Assembly: GCA_035567895.1 (NCBI GenBank)
Contig: DATMPC010000107.1
Coordinates: 1-64,000 of the forward strand
Source of the DNA: Terriglobales bacterium
Lineage (GTDB): Bacteria > Acidobacteriota > Terriglobia > Terriglobales > Acidobacteriaceae
Direction of reading: 5' to 3'
DNA: 64,000 nt
Numbering within the stretch: position 1 is the stretch's first letter; every line of letters starts with the position of its first letter. Shown here piece by piece: positions 17,270 to 26,173 of the stretch. A program made the position numbers and the translations under genes. The notes under the pieces were generated by a model. It searched no databases. It was not told the origin of the DNA and was given only the letters and a program-made list of their open reading frames with translations.

Positions 17270-19351
17270 CTAACCCCGCAAACTCCCACCCAACCCCTGC
17301 ACTGCCGCGATTACCTGCTGACTCCAGCCCGATACCTCATCATCACGCAGGGTTCGCTCACCAGATTGAAACACGAGATGCAGCAATAGTGAGTACTTCC
17401 CTTCCGGCACTCCCGGACCCCGAAAAAGTTCGCGCGGCTCGATCAATTCCAGTTCGGGAATGTTCATGGAGTCGATCGCGCTGCGCAAACGCTCGTAGCT
17501 CACACTGTTGTCGAGCAGCAACGAGAAATCGCGCTCTACCGAGGGATAACGGGAGAGCCGCTGATAGCGCGGCTCGCGCAGAGGCGCGGCGAACAGGCGA
17601 TCAAGGTCGAATTGGGCAAGCCACACTTCCTGTTTGAACTTGCGCTCTGCCGCTAAGTCGGGGTGAAGCTGTCCTAGCTCGCCAATGGTCTCGCCGTTAA
17701 GGACAACCTTTGCCGAACGCCCCGGATGAAAGTATCCCGAAGCAGGCGCAGAGAACTGCACGGGCTTCCTCTCGAACGTCTCTAGAATCGCATCGGCATC
17801 CCCCTTCAAGTCGAAGAAATCGGTGGGACGCTGCCGCAGCTCGACGCCTTTCTCTCCAAACGATCCGGTAGCGGCGAAGCAGGCCAGCTTTTTCTGCTCA
17901 ACTCGTTCGCTGGACATCGCAAACACGTTTCCCATTTCGAACAACCGCACATCGGTGGCTTCACGATTGAAATTCCAGCTGAGCAGGTTGAGCATTCCCG
18001 GCACCAGCGAATTCCGAAGCCACGGAGCTTCCTCACTCAATGGATTCTCGATTGCCACGGGTTGCGCCGTTGAGAATCGCTCAGCATCGTCGGTTGAAAT
18101 GAATGTAGGCGAGACGGCTTCGTCATAGCCCAGCGCGAGCAGGCGATTGCGAGTCTTCGATTCCGGCAACGCGTGCGGTAGCTCAACCACGCCGCCGGAG
18201 AACGATGGCAGGGTATTTGCGAAATTGTTGAAGCCGTAAACGCGAGCAACTTCCTCGATTACGTCGATCTCGCGCTCCACATCCATGCGCCAGGTTGGGA
18301 TCTCGACCGTGTAGGCCTCAGGTGGCTGCAAAAGAGTGAGCCGGGCGCCCTCCTCTGATGCGCCGTTCGAGCTTGCACGCACATCGGTAAGCCCGAACCC
18401 AAGGCGACGCAAAATGCGCGTCACGTCGGTCTCCGGAATCTCCTGTCCAAGGATTCGGCCCAGTTCGCTGCGCTCAAGTTGAATCGGCTCATGAATTACC
18501 TTGCGCGCAATCTCGTCGTTGTATCCGGCGAGCTTGCCTCCCGCCGTCTCCAGCACGAGTTCGCTAACACGGTCGCATGCCAGTGTCGTTGCGCCCCAAT
18601 CGGCGCCGCGCTCGAAGCGATGCGAGGCGTCGGTGTGCATGCTGTGACGGCGCGCGGCTCGGCGTACGGTTGCCGGATCGAACCATGCTGACTCGATGAG
18701 CACGTTGCGCGTGTTGGGCGTAATCATCGTGTCCCATCCGCCCATGATGCCTGCCAGCGCAATCGGCTTCACTGCGTCGGCGACGACCAGATCGCCGGGA
18801 TGCAGCTGGCGCTCGACTCCATCGAGCGTCTTCAGCTTCTCGCCGTGAACAGCCTGGCGCACGACAATTTTGCCGCCTTCCAGCAGGTCGAGGTCGAAGG
18901 CATGAGTGGGATGCCCCATCTCCATCAGCGTGTAATTCGTCGCGTCGGCGACGTTGTTGATGCCGTGATGCTCCTCAATCAGTAGCCGCTCAGCGATATA
19001 GCGCGGCGACTTCTCTATGCGCACGTCGCGTATCGCTCGCGCCGTGTACCGCGCGCAAAGAGCAGGATCGAGGATCTCGACAGGAAAAGACTCCGGCTGA
19101 ATCAGCTTCGGCAGTTTGAGAACGATCGGCTGCAACTCGAGGTTATAGATCGCGGAGCACTCGCGCGCGACGCCGTAATGATTCATGGCATCAACGCGAT
19201 TGGTCGTGATCTCCATCTCGAAGAGCACGGCGTCGCCTTCGCCGATGAAACCCTCAACGGCGATGCCGGCGTGCGTCAGGTCTTCGGCGAGACGCACGTT
19301 ATCGACGTCGAGCGCGACGAATTCCCGAAGCCATGTGGGAGAAATGCGCAT
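17270..19351 (-). CDS. pheT: Phenylalanyl-tRNA synthetase beta subunit, lacking the tRNA-binding OB domain
   Basis: 693 residues against about 790-800 for typical bacterial PheT. The N-terminus MRISPTWLREFV...LAEDLTHAGIAVEGF runs straight into 'LFEMEITTNRVDAMNHYGVARECSAIY', so the ~100-residue EMAP/Trbp-like OB insert at about residues 40-150 is absent. The B3/B4 editing region, the B5 motif ('ELGRILGQEIPETDVTRILRRLGFG') and the C-terminal ferredoxin-fold anticodon-binding domain ('YQRLSRYPSVERDFSLLLDN...SGERTLRDDEVS') are intact. It charges tRNA-Phe with PheS. It is the last gene of the hisS-rpmI-rplT-pheS-pheT cluster. Confidence 0.95.
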   Translation of the reverse strand: MRISPTWLREFVALDVDNVRLAEDLTHAGIAVEGFIGEGDAVLFEMEITTNRVDAMNHYGVARECSAIYNLELQPIVLKLPKLIQPESFPVEILDPALCARYTARAIRDVRIEKSPRYIAERLLIEEHHGINNVADATNYTLMEMGHPTHAFDLDLLEGGKIVVRQAVHGEKLKTLDGVERQLHPGDLVVADAVKPIALAGIMGGWDTMITPNTRNVLIESAWFDPATVRRAARRHSMHTDASHRFERGADWGATTLACDRVSELVLETAGGKLAGYNDEIARKVIHEPIQLERSELGRILGQEIPETDVTRILRRLGFGLTDVRASSNGASEEGARLTLLQPPEAYTVEIPTWRMDVEREIDVIEEVARVYGFNNFANTLPSFSGGVVELPHALPESKTRNRLLALGYDEAVSPTFISTDDAERFSTAQPVAIENPLSEEAPWLRNSLVPGMLNLLSWNFNREATDVRLFEMGNVFAMSSERVEQKKLACFAATGSFGEKGVELRQRPTDFFDLKGDADAILETFERKPVQFSAPASGYFHPGRSAKVVLNGETIGELGQLHPDLAAERKFKQEVWLAQFDLDRLFAAPLREPRYQRLSRYPSVERDFSLLLDNSVSYERLRSAIDSMNIPELELIEPRELFRGPGVPEGKYSLLLHLVFQSGERTLRDDEVSGWSQQVIAAVQGLGGSLRG

Positions 19352-19395
19352 TTAGCTAGTGACTGCGTACAGCTAAAACCCTGCCGAGCCCAAAC

Positions 19396-19568
19396 ACTGT
19401 CATCCTGAAGTCCCTGTTTTGGGCGAAGGATCTCCCGAGATGATTCAGACCTAATTGCACCCTCCTGGCTCTTTCACGAGAATACGGGCCGAAAAGCCGG
19501 GACAGCGCAATGAAGCCTGAAACATTCCGGGAGATCCTTCGGCCAAAGTCAGGCCTCGGGATGACAGT
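19396..19568. repeat. Family A long inverted repeat (copy 2)
   Basis: ACTGTCATCCTGA... arms with GGCGAAGGATCTCCCG and complement, as at 11628 and 29184. It separates pheS from pheT. One arm has diverged (GTCCCTGTTTTGGGC versus GGCCAAAGTCAGGCC). Confidence 0.88.
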
Positions 19569-19582
19569 TTAGAAAACTGTCT

Positions 19583-20695
19583 TTACGCAAACTGCTCCAA
19601 GAACCTTACATCGCCCTGATAAAACAACTGAATGTCATCGACTCCATACTTCAGAATCGCAATCCGCTCCACGCCCATTCCAAACGCGAATCCGCTGTAC
19701 TTCTTCGGATCGTAATCCACGAACCCATATACATTCGGATCCACCATTCCCGAACCGAGAATCTCGATCCATCCACTCGCTTTGCACATCCCGCAGCGTT
19801 CTCCGTTCAACCGGCCGCTTCCTCCGCACTTGAAGCAGGAGATCTGCATGTCGGCGCTCGGTTCCGTAAATGGGAAGAACGAAGGATAGAATCGTGTCTT
19901 CACGCTGGAGCCGAACATTGCTTTCGCTGCCTGATCGAGCGTGCCCTTCAAATCGCAGAAAGTGATGTTCGAATCCACCGCGAGCCCCTCGACCTGATGG
20001 AAGATGGGCGAGTGCGTCGCGTCGGCCGTATCGGCTCGATGTACTTTCCCCGGAACAACCACGCGAACGGGTGGCTGCTGCTTTTCCATCGCGCGAATCT
20101 GCACCGGAGAAGTGTGCGTGCGCAGAAGGAGGCGCTCGCGGAGGGGCTTGCCTTGCTGCCCTTTGATCATCAGCGTGTCTTGCGTATCGCGCGCGGGATG
20201 ATTCGGAGGAAAGTTGAGCGACTCGAAGTTGTAGTAGTCGGTCTCAACCTCGGGGCCCTCGGCGACCGAGTACCCCATCGCCTTGAAGACTCCCACGATC
20301 TCGTTCATCGTCCGAATCAGCGGATGCTCAATCCCAAGCTTGCGCCGGTTGCCGGGAAGCGTGACGTCGACGCACTCCTGCTCCAGGCGCGAGGCTGAAA
20401 CAGCAGAGCTGACGCGAGCAAGCGCCGCATCGATCTGCTCCTCGACGATTTTCTTGACTTCATTGACGCGCTGACCGACTTCGCGTTTTGCTGGCCCCGG
20501 GGCCGCTTTCAGCCACTGATCGTTGAGCAGCGTGAGAACGCCGTTCTTGCGCGCCATCCAGCGATCGCGCAGGATTTTCCAGTCAGCCTCGCTCGAGATA
20601 GCGGCACTCTCGCTCTGTAGAGCAGACTTCAGGTCACGTGCCGCCGCGTCGAGTGCGGAGGCTGAGAAGTCTTCGAGCTTGGGGACCGTGTACAT
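19583..20695 (-). CDS. pheS: Phenylalanyl-tRNA synthetase alpha subunit
   Basis: 370 residues. An N-terminal coiled-coil tRNA-binding arm (1-110) is followed by the class II catalytic core: 'HPLIRTMNEIVGVFKAMGY', 'FESLNFPPNHPARDTQDT', 'LLRTHTSPVQIRAM', 'GKVHRADTADATHSPIFHQVEG' and 'FGMGVERIAILKYGV' (motif 3). A CxxC...CxxC insertion, 'CFKCGGSGRLNGERCGMCKASGW', looks like a small zinc knuckle in the catalytic domain, as in several bacterial lineages. The enzyme activates Phe and works as alpha2beta2 with PheT. Confidence 0.97.
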   Translation of the reverse strand: MYTVPKLEDFSASALDAAARDLKSALQSESAAISSEADWKILRDRWMARKNGVLTLLNDQWLKAAPGPAKREVGQRVNEVKKIVEEQIDAALARVSSAVSASRLEQECVDVTLPGNRRKLGIEHPLIRTMNEIVGVFKAMGYSVAEGPEVETDYYNFESLNFPPNHPARDTQDTLMIKGQQGKPLRERLLLRTHTSPVQIRAMEKQQPPVRVVVPGKVHRADTADATHSPIFHQVEGLAVDSNITFCDLKGTLDQAAKAMFGSSVKTRFYPSFFPFTEPSADMQISCFKCGGSGRLNGERCGMCKASGWIEILGSGMVDPNVYGFVDYDPKKYSGFAFGMGVERIAILKYGVDDIQLFYQGDVRFLEQFA

Positions 20696-20705
20696 ATTCT
20701 TCGTG

Positions 20706-20833
20706 TGTCATTCCGAGCGGAGCATGACGTAGCGAAGCGAAGTCGTGCGGAGAGAGGAATCCCTACCATGCCGACGCTTTTCGGTAACTATAGGGATTCC
20801 TCGCGGGCAAACTACGCCCGCTTCGGAATGACA
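20706..20833. repeat. Family C inverted repeat (copy 1)
   Basis: TGTCATTCCGAGCGG...GAATCCCTA and complement TAGGGATTCCTC...TTCGGAATGACA. Sister copies are at 28247-28348, 32326-32425, 39649-39749 and 45747-45878. This one lies between pheS and rplT. Confidence 0.92.
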
Positions 20834-20843
20834 GAAACACAGA

Positions 20844-21209
20844 CTAAGCGCTCTTAGCCAAAGCCGTCTTCGCCTGCGCTGCCAGCGTCGCAAATGCCGG
20901 CGCGTCGTTGGCTGCGAGTTCCGCCAGCACTTTGCGGTCGAGTTCCACTCCGGACCTCTTGAGTCCGTTGATGAACTGGCTGTAGCTCATGCCATTCAGC
21001 TTGGCGGCGGCGTTGATGCGCACGATCCAGATGGAGCGGTACTGGCGCTTCTTCTGCTTGCGCCCGGAGTAGGCGAACTTCAGTCCGCGCTCCACGCTCT
21101 CTTTGGCGCTGCGATAGAGCTTTGATTTTGTTAGGAAATATCCACTTGCGCGCTCAAGAATCTTTTTCCGCTTGGCGCGCCGCTTGGTTCCGCGTTTTAC
21201 GCGAGGCAT
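20844..21209 (-). CDS. rplT: 50S ribosomal protein L20
   Basis: 121 residues. The basic N-terminal helix '[25 protein letters not shown]' and '[44 protein letters not shown]' are diagnostic of L20. It binds 23S rRNA early in 50S assembly and in many bacteria represses its own operon. Here it is 281 bp downstream of rpmI rather than immediately adjacent, with an inverted repeat in the gap. Confidence 0.98.
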   Translation of the reverse strand: MPRVKRGTKRRAKRKKILERASGYFLTKSKLYRSAKESVERGLKFAYSGRKQKKRQYRSIWIVRINAAAKLNGMSYSQFINGLKRSGVELDRKVLAELAANDAPAFATLAAQAKTALAKSA

Positions 21210-21347
21210 CGGCGAGTCTCCTTTTTTCGACTGCGGTTATGCGGCTGGAGGTAAGGATGATTACCTCTTCACACGCGATTTGCTCCGGACGAGCTCTGTG
21301 CTCATCTCAGATCCTGCGGTGGCGGGATCAACGGAGCGCGAAAGCAA

Positions 21348-21488
21348 GCATTCAGCACTCGGCTCTCGGCATTCGGCCATGAACCATTATGGGAGTCCAA
21401 CGCGAACAGCTCATTCGATCTACCCAAATATCGATTTCGACGAAAATGATTCCTGGCTGAATGCCGACTGCCGAGTGCCAAATGCCGC
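21348..21488. repeat. Inverted repeat between rplT and rpmI
   Basis: Imperfect arms GCATTCAGCACTCGGCTCTCGGCATTCGGC and TGGCTGAATGCCGACTGCCGAGTGCC. The words CGGCATTCGGC and GAATGCCGA also echo the short tandem run at 56493-56520. It splits what is normally a tight rpmI-rplT pair. Confidence 0.75.
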
Positions 21489-21490
21489 CT

Positions 21491-21685
21491 CTAGTACGGG
21501 ATCATTCGCTTCACTTTGGGCTCGTCGGCCTTGTCGACCAACGTATCCAGGTCCAGGCGCCGCTTGGTCTTCCTCTTCTTCGAAGTAAGGATGTGGCGCA
21601 TGAACGCGTGCCCACGCTTCACCCGCCCGCTGGCGGTCTTCTTGAAGCGCTTGGCAGCGCCGCTATGGGTCTTTAGTTTCGGCAT
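21491..21685 (-). CDS. rpmI: 50S ribosomal protein L35
   Basis: 64 residues: [28 protein letters not shown], then '[15 protein letters not shown]' and 'VKRMIPY', the classic L35 signature and length. I chose ATG 21685, which has GAGGAA seven nt upstream; the upstream extension of the open frame is not L35. It lies between hisS and rplT. Confidence 0.97.
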   Translation of the reverse strand: MPKLKTHSGAAKRFKKTASGRVKRGHAFMRHILTSKKRKTKRRLDLDTLVDKADEPKVKRMIPY

Positions 21686-21710
21686 TCGTTCCTCTGCAAA
21701 CAATTCAAAT

Positions 21711-21735
21711 CCCCAGCAGCGTCGAGCCGCTGGGG
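21711..21735 (-). promoter_or_regulatory. Leader hairpin before rpmI
   Basis: CCCCAGC/GCTGGGG with a small inner stem and GTCGA loop lies 25 nt before the rpmI start on the minus strand. It could end hisS transcripts or be an L20-type autoregulatory leader; no T-run follows, which favours regulation over termination. Confidence 0.35.
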
Positions 21736-21797
21736 ACATAGTTAAGTATATGGGAAGGCGGGCCTTTTGCCAATTGATCGAGTGAAGTGAACCGTCT

Positions 21798-23408
21798 TCA
21801 GCCGACCCTCGCAAACACTTTTTCCCATGCATGATGTTTGTCGGCCTCTTCGGGACGAGAGCCGGGAAAGGTGTCGCTCAAGACCTCCAGATCCGACAGT
21901 TCTGGTACTTCGATCCAGCGCCAACCCGGAAGTTTTCCAGTGCCGCCGCCACGGACCTGATACGCCAGCAGCCGAAGCTGGCCCTTCTGCATTCCATAAT
22001 CATGCGGCTCGGCGATCCGCGCCTTACCCTGATAAGTGAATCGAATAAGCCTCTTTTCCAAAATCGCCTTAAGAAGTAAGTCGTGAAATTTTCCAAGATT
22101 CATCTTGTGCTCTTTCACCTCTAATGGGCGGAGTGTTGCGGCCAATTGTGAGGTGTTGACCTTCTGCTGTTGCCCGGTCTTCAAGTCCTTAAGAGTAACC
22201 TGATCGGCGGCAAGTTCATCCTCTCCAACAATCACGACATTTGATACGCCAAGCTTTTCCGCTGTCTCAAAGGCCTTCTTCAGACGAAAGCTTTCATCGC
22301 CAAGTTCAGCGCTAATCCCTGCGGACCGCACATCGCGGGCGAGCTTTGCTGCGGCAACATTCATACCTACTCCCAATGGCGCGATGTAGGCCTGCGGAGG
22401 CGAGACATAAGTGGCACTCTCTGAACCTGCCGTAAGCGCCATTACGAAGCGATCTTCTCCTATCGCAAAGCCAATCCCTGGAGCACGAGGTCCGCCGAGC
22501 GCTTCTGAGAGACCGTCGTAACGGCCACCTCCCAAAATTGCGCTCTGCGCGCCGAGACTTCCTTGTGTGAATTCGAAAGCGGTGCGCGTGTAATAGTCGA
22601 GGCCGCGCACCAGGCGGTCATTGATCACGAAGGAAACGCCCGTGGCGTGCAGGATTTCTTGTACTTCTTCGAAGTGCTTGCGGTCTGCTTCATCGAGAAA
22701 TCCCGAGATGCGTGGCAGCGTATCGATAATTGGCTGATCTTCGGGAACCTTACAGTCGAAGACGCGTAACGGATTTGTAACTGCGCGCCGCTGACAATCC
22801 GAGCACAGGCGGTCGACTACGCCGCTCAACGCTTTTTGTAAGGCTTCGTTGTAAGCAGGACGCGAGCTTGGCGAACCAACTGAGTTGAGCTGTAGCGTCC
22901 AATCCTTGATCTCGAGCCTATTGAGCAGCATCACCAGCATTTCGAGCACTTCTGCATCGCGTGCCGGCGACTCACTTCCCGCAGTGGGCGGTCCGATGAC
23001 CTCAGCCCCAATTTGATAGAACTGCCGATAGCGCCCCTTCTGGGGACGCTCGCGGCGGAATTGCGGTCCGATGTAGTAGAGCTTCTGAAGTCCAGGTCGT
23101 TCCCAGAGTTTGTGCTCGATATATGCGCGCACGACGCCAGCCGTGTTCTCCGGACGTAGCGTCAAAGACTGCGCTTTCTCCGACTGCGCACGCGCGCGGT
23201 CTTCCCACGTATACATCTCTTTGGAGACGATATCGGTAGCTTCACCAACGCCGCGAGCGAAGAGCTGCGTGTCCTCGAAGATAGGAGTGCGGATTTCGGA
23301 AAAGTTGTAGAGCGCGAACACTTCGCGTGCGGTCTGCTCAACCCGGTTCCAGAGTTCAGTCTCAGGCGGCAGCAGATCGCGCGTGCCGCGCACGGCCTTG
23401 ATCGTCAA
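21798..23408 (-). CDS. hisS: Histidyl-tRNA synthetase fused to a C-terminal WYL-like domain
   Basis: 536 residues, about 105 longer than usual. Residues 1 to ~430 are a complete HisRS: '[11 protein letters not shown]', motif 2 '[29 protein letters not shown]', the histidine A box '[15 protein letters not shown]', '[10 protein letters not shown]...[10 protein letters not shown]', and the anticodon-binding domain ending '[23 protein letters not shown]'. From Met436 a new domain starts: [20 protein letters not shown], '[16 protein letters not shown]', '[11 protein letters not shown]', '[12 protein letters not shown]'. It resembles a small WYL-type protein. GAGGTG precedes ATG 436, so internal initiation could also make it separately. 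Residues 1-430 charge tRNA-His; the role of the extra domain is unknown. Confidence 0.93.
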   Translation of the reverse strand: MTIKAVRGTRDLLPPETELWNRVEQTAREVFALYNFSEIRTPIFEDTQLFARGVGEATDIVSKEMYTWEDRARAQSEKAQSLTLRPENTAGVVRAYIEHKLWERPGLQKLYYIGPQFRRERPQKGRYRQFYQIGAEVIGPPTAGSESPARDAEVLEMLVMLLNRLEIKDWTLQLNSVGSPSSRPAYNEALQKALSGVVDRLCSDCQRRAVTNPLRVFDCKVPEDQPIIDTLPRISGFLDEADRKHFEEVQEILHATGVSFVINDRLVRGLDYYTRTAFEFTQGSLGAQSAILGGGRYDGLSEALGGPRAPGIGFAIGEDRFVMALTAGSESATYVSPPQAYIAPLGVGMNVAAAKLARDVRSAGISAELGDESFRLKKAFETAEKLGVSNVVIVGEDELAADQVTLKDLKTGQQQKVNTSQLAATLRPLEVKEHKMNLGKFHDLLLKAILEKRLIRFTYQGKARIAEPHDYGMQKGQLRLLAYQVRGGGTGKLPGWRWIEVPELSDLEVLSDTFPGSRPEEADKHHAWEKVFARVG

Positions 23409-23431
23409 TGTCGAATCACCTGGATTTATTT

Positions 23432-23617
23432 AACCACGGAGACACGGAGACACGGAGAAAGGCAACCGGGAGGTATTCAGACTCAGCCTCTTGGACAACT
23501 AGGGCAGTTTCCTAAATCAACCGTAAACGGAGAACTCTCGTGAAGAAAGGCTGCGATCCTGAGAAGTAGGAACACTCCCTTGGCTGTTTTCCGTGACTCC
23601 GTGTCTCCGTGGTGAAA
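23432..23617. repeat. Family E inverted repeat (copy 2)
   Basis: AACCACGGAGACACGGAGACACGGAG and complement CTCCGTGTCTCCGTGGTG flank about 130 bp without coding content, between hisS and the DJ-1 family gene. Confidence 0.88.
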
Positions 23618-23623
23618 AATGAT

Positions 23624-24268
23624 TTACCGCACAGCAGCGATGTACTGCGCTTCCACGCGGCGGGCGTTGCTCTCGGGGACTGGATACTCCATGTGACGCG
23701 CAGTTGCTCGGCCTATTTCGGCTCCATACATCAGCGCAACCAGATGCAAGGCCATGTCGATTCCGGCTGAGACTCCGGCCGAGGTAAAGATATTGCCATC
23801 ATTTACTACGTGAAGATCGTCGCGCACGTTGACATTGGGAAATGTCTCCCGCATACGATGGAGAGACTGCCAATGGGTGGTTGCGGACCGCCCCTCGAGG
23901 AGACCGGCGCCGGCCAGCAGAAATGAGCCAGTACACACCGAGCAAACAACCTTGGCTTGTTGGGCGCACAATGCGACCCATCCGAGTACGCGCTTGTTTG
24001 ACTGCAGTGCGCGCGTTCCCCAGCCGCCAGGAACAACCAGGATGTCGAGTGTCGGATGGTTCTCAAGCGTGAAGTCAGGAAGCACGTGCATGCCTCCGGT
24101 GGTCGACACGGGATCTTCACCCTCAGCGATTAGCACCACGTGAAGGGGCGAAGGCTCTTCGCGTCGTCGTTCTTCATTGAGCCGCGTGGCGGAAAAGACC
24201 TCAAAGGGTCCACAAAAATCGAGAATTTCCACTTCGGGAAATACCAGAATGCCGACGGTGTGCTGCAC
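23624..24268 (-). CDS. DJ-1/PfpI family protein
   Basis: 214 residues, single domain. 'GILVFPEVEILDFCGPFEVF' at the N-terminus and the nucleophile elbow 'VCSVCTGSFLLAGAGLLEGRSATTHW' (Cys112) place it in the DJ-1/PfpI group near isonitrile hydratase and the N-terminal half of GlxA/AraC regulators. No helix-turn-helix half follows, so it is enzyme-like rather than a regulator. Possible activities include isonitrile hydratase or glyoxalase-type; substrate not known. It reads as a single gene flanked by family E repeats. Confidence 0.87.
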   Translation of the reverse strand: MQHTVGILVFPEVEILDFCGPFEVFSATRLNEERRREEPSPLHVVLIAEGEDPVSTTGGMHVLPDFTLENHPTLDILVVPGGWGTRALQSNKRVLGWVALCAQQAKVVCSVCTGSFLLAGAGLLEGRSATTHWQSLHRMRETFPNVNVRDDLHVVNDGNIFTSAGVSAGIDMALHLVALMYGAEIGRATARHMEYPVPESNARRVEAQYIAAVR

Positions 24269-24308
24269 TGCGATACCCCTTGTTTACGCCAGAAGACCCA
24301 AAATCCTT

Positions 24309-24443
24309 GAACACGGAGGACACGAAGGTCACCGAGGAGGATACTACTGAATTGCAAGCTCGCCGCTGGGCACTAGGCATTCGACGTTGACTCAATCATC
24401 CCGCCGCCATCCTTCCGTTTCCTTCGTGACCTTTGTGTTCACC
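24309..24443. repeat. Family E-like inverted repeat (copy 3)
   Basis: ACACGGAGGACACGAAGGTCACC and the complementary GTGACCTTTGTGTTCACC flank about 70 bp. The right arm supplies the TGA stop codon (24439-24441) of the carbonic anhydrase gene. Confidence 0.75.
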
Positions 24444-24975
24444 CCGGGTTTTCGGTTTTCAGGCGCCGCTCGTTCAAGTATGTCTGCGTGTAGTCGAGGT
24501 AATTGCGCGCATAGCGAAGGATCAACTCTTCGTCCTGGGCCCCAAGCTTCCGACGCATCTTGCCTGGCACTCCAACCACGAGCGAGTTCGCTTCGATTAC
24601 GGTACTTTCCGGAATCACAGTGCCCGCAGCGATGATGGAACCGCGTCCGATTCGAGCGCCGTTCAGTATGACCGATCCCATGCCGATCAGGCAGGTATCT
24701 TCGATCACGCAGCCGTGAAGCGTTACGTTGTGTCCTACCGTCACCCACTCGCCCACCGTGACGGAATACTGGTGTCGCATGCCATGGAGGACGGAGCAAT
24801 CCTGAATGTTGGAATACGCGCCGATGCGGATTGAGTGCACGTCGCCGCGAACGACAGCATTCATCCAAATACTGGCCTTCTCGCCTAGAACAACGTCTCC
24901 AATCACCTGAGCTGATTCGTCTACGTAGCAGGAATCGGGAATGGTAGGGCGAATTCCTTGATAAGGGCGGATCAT
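24439..24975 (-). CDS. Gamma-class carbonic anhydrase family protein
   Basis: 178 residues. A left-handed beta-helix of hexapeptide repeats ('VIGDVVLGEKASIWMNAVVRGDVHSIRIGAYSNIQD', 'VTVGHNVTLHGCVIEDTCLIGMGSVILNGARIG') carries the metal histidines in 'VLHGMRHQ' and 'GHNVTLHGC', and the family end 'GVPGKMRRKL'. The function is probably zinc/iron hydratase of the YrdA/PaaY type. The last residues (LKTENPG) run into a family E repeat that provides the stop codon. Confidence 0.92.
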   Translation of the reverse strand: MIRPYQGIRPTIPDSCYVDESAQVIGDVVLGEKASIWMNAVVRGDVHSIRIGAYSNIQDCSVLHGMRHQYSVTVGEWVTVGHNVTLHGCVIEDTCLIGMGSVILNGARIGRGSIIAAGTVIPESTVIEANSLVVGVPGKMRRKLGAQDEELILRYARNYLDYTQTYLNERRLKTENPG

Positions 24976-25340
24976 GAAGGTCTCTGTCCCAGTGTCCCAC
25001 GAGCCACAGGATTTGGGACAGTGGGACAGTTGTCTAACTCTGACTTAAGCCATTCATAATAAATGCCTTGTGAATTCAACCTGGCTTGGGACAGAGGTTC
25101 CGAAAAGGGCATCGAATAGCCAACCAGAGCGGAGCGTATTTTTCGAGGGTTGACAGTCACTCCAAGAATGGCAAGGTAGCATGCTTCGGTTGGTCCCCTT
25201 CGACGTTCTCCACTGTCGTCAAAGATCTGAGGAAAACTAGCCGAAATAGCCGTCAATTCTGGTGGAATCTGCTTGACTTGCCGGCTTAAGGCTGCAATAA
25301 CTACCAAGTCCAAATAGGATCAGTTTGGGGGTGTAGTTTA
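24976..25340. other. Intergenic region upstream of rpsU
   Basis: A short inverted repeat (CTGTCCCAGTGTCCCACG... / ...GGACAGTGGGACAG) is at 24990-25030. TTGACT (25273) with CAATAA 16 bp later may be the rpsU promoter, weak at the -10. Otherwise no gene is supported. Confidence 0.5.
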
Positions 25341-25538
25341 TTGGCGGAAGTACGAGTGCAAGAGGGTGAACCGTTGGAAAATGCCCTCCGCCGCTTCAAG
25401 CGTAAGGTTCAGACCGAAGACATCATTAAGGAAGTAAAGCGGCATTCTTTCTACCTGAAACCGGGTGAGAAGAAGCGCGTGAAACAGGCGCTGGCTCGCA
25501 AGCGGAATCGGAAGAAGGTTCGCAAAGAACAGGACTAG
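25341..25538 (+). CDS. rpsU: 30S ribosomal protein S21
   Basis: 65 residues. 'VRVQEGEPLENALRRFKRKVQTEDIIKEVKRHSFYLKPGEKKRVK' and the basic tail are S21. The start is TTG 25341, preceded by a GGGGGTG site; no ATG or GTG lies at a suitable place. S21 helps the 30S subunit select mRNA start regions. It is monocistronic with a strong terminator 16 bp after the stop. Confidence 0.95.
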   Translation: MAEVRVQEGEPLENALRRFKRKVQTEDIIKEVKRHSFYLKPGEKKRVKQALARKRNRKKVRKEQD

Positions 25539-25553
25539 CAACCTCTAAAAGAG

Positions 25554-25582
25554 AGGGCCGCCTAAGCTGGCGGCCCTTTTTC
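25554..25582 (+). terminator. rpsU terminator
   Basis: Stem AGGGCCGCC / GGCGGCCCT with loop TAAGCT, followed by TTTTT. Classical Rho-independent structure. Confidence 0.92.
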
Positions 25583-25748
25583 CATTTGGACAAAAACTTC
25601 GCAGTCTGGAGAGAGTTTAGCGTTAACCGTTCCCGAGGGGAATGGAGGGCCGAACCTGCAGTTGGGGACAAGTCCCGAGAATCGAAATCGCCCTGTAGCC
25701 ACGCGGGAGCGGTATTCGTGCAATTTCGCGGGAGAACGGGGGCTTCTC

Positions 25749-26057
25749 ATGGAATTCCAGGACAGGCTGCTGAAGTGCATAGACTGCGGCTCTGAGTTTC
25801 TCTTTACGGCTGGCGAACAGCTCTTCTTCCACGACAAACAATTCAAGAACGAACCGAAACGCTGCAAGCCCTGCAAGACAAAACGCGCTGCGGCGGTTGG
25901 CGCGCCTCCGGCAAACAGTTATCAGAAAGTGGAAACCCGCACGACCTGCTCACATTGCGGCAAGGAGACCACTGTGCCGTTCAAGCCGACACAGGGACGT
26001 CCGGTATTTTGCCGTGAATGCTTCCAGCAGCGCCGCACGGTCAGCGCCAGCGCTTAA
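25749..26057 (+). CDS. Double zinc-ribbon protein
   Basis: 102 residues from ATG 25749. The first ribbon is 'CIDCGSEFLFTAGEQLFFHDKQF...RCKPC', and after a short linker a second, 'CSHCGKETTVPFKPTQGRPVFCREC', ends in a basic tail. Both halves match the 'probable zinc-ribbon' families common in acidobacteria, deltaproteobacteria and Chloroflexi. It is probably a nucleic-acid-binding or assembly factor; no specific role is known. The upstream 165 bp are GC-rich and probably hold the promoter. A hairpin terminator follows at 26136. Confidence 0.85.
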   Translation: MEFQDRLLKCIDCGSEFLFTAGEQLFFHDKQFKNEPKRCKPCKTKRAAAVGAPPANSYQKVETRTTCSHCGKETTVPFKPTQGRPVFCRECFQQRRTVSASA

Positions 26058-26135
26058 ACGACCCAAGATATCAATCCTTGAATTTTTGCAAGAGTAGTGT
26101 GTCTGGGCTTGCCCATCACCACGGAAAAGCAAAAG

Positions 26136-26156
26136 CCCGCAAGTCTGCGGGCCTTT
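26136..26156 (+). terminator. Hairpin terminator after the zinc-ribbon gene
   Basis: GCCCGCA-AGTC-TGCGGGC stem followed by CTTTAAA. A-rich on the left side, so it may also stop the convergent receiver gene. Confidence 0.65.
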
Positions 26157-26173
26157 AAACACTAAATTGCGAG

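Noticed and set aside
25600-25748. Possible structured leader RNA before the zinc-ribbon gene
   Set aside because: GC-rich with some pairing, but no match to a riboswitch class I know.
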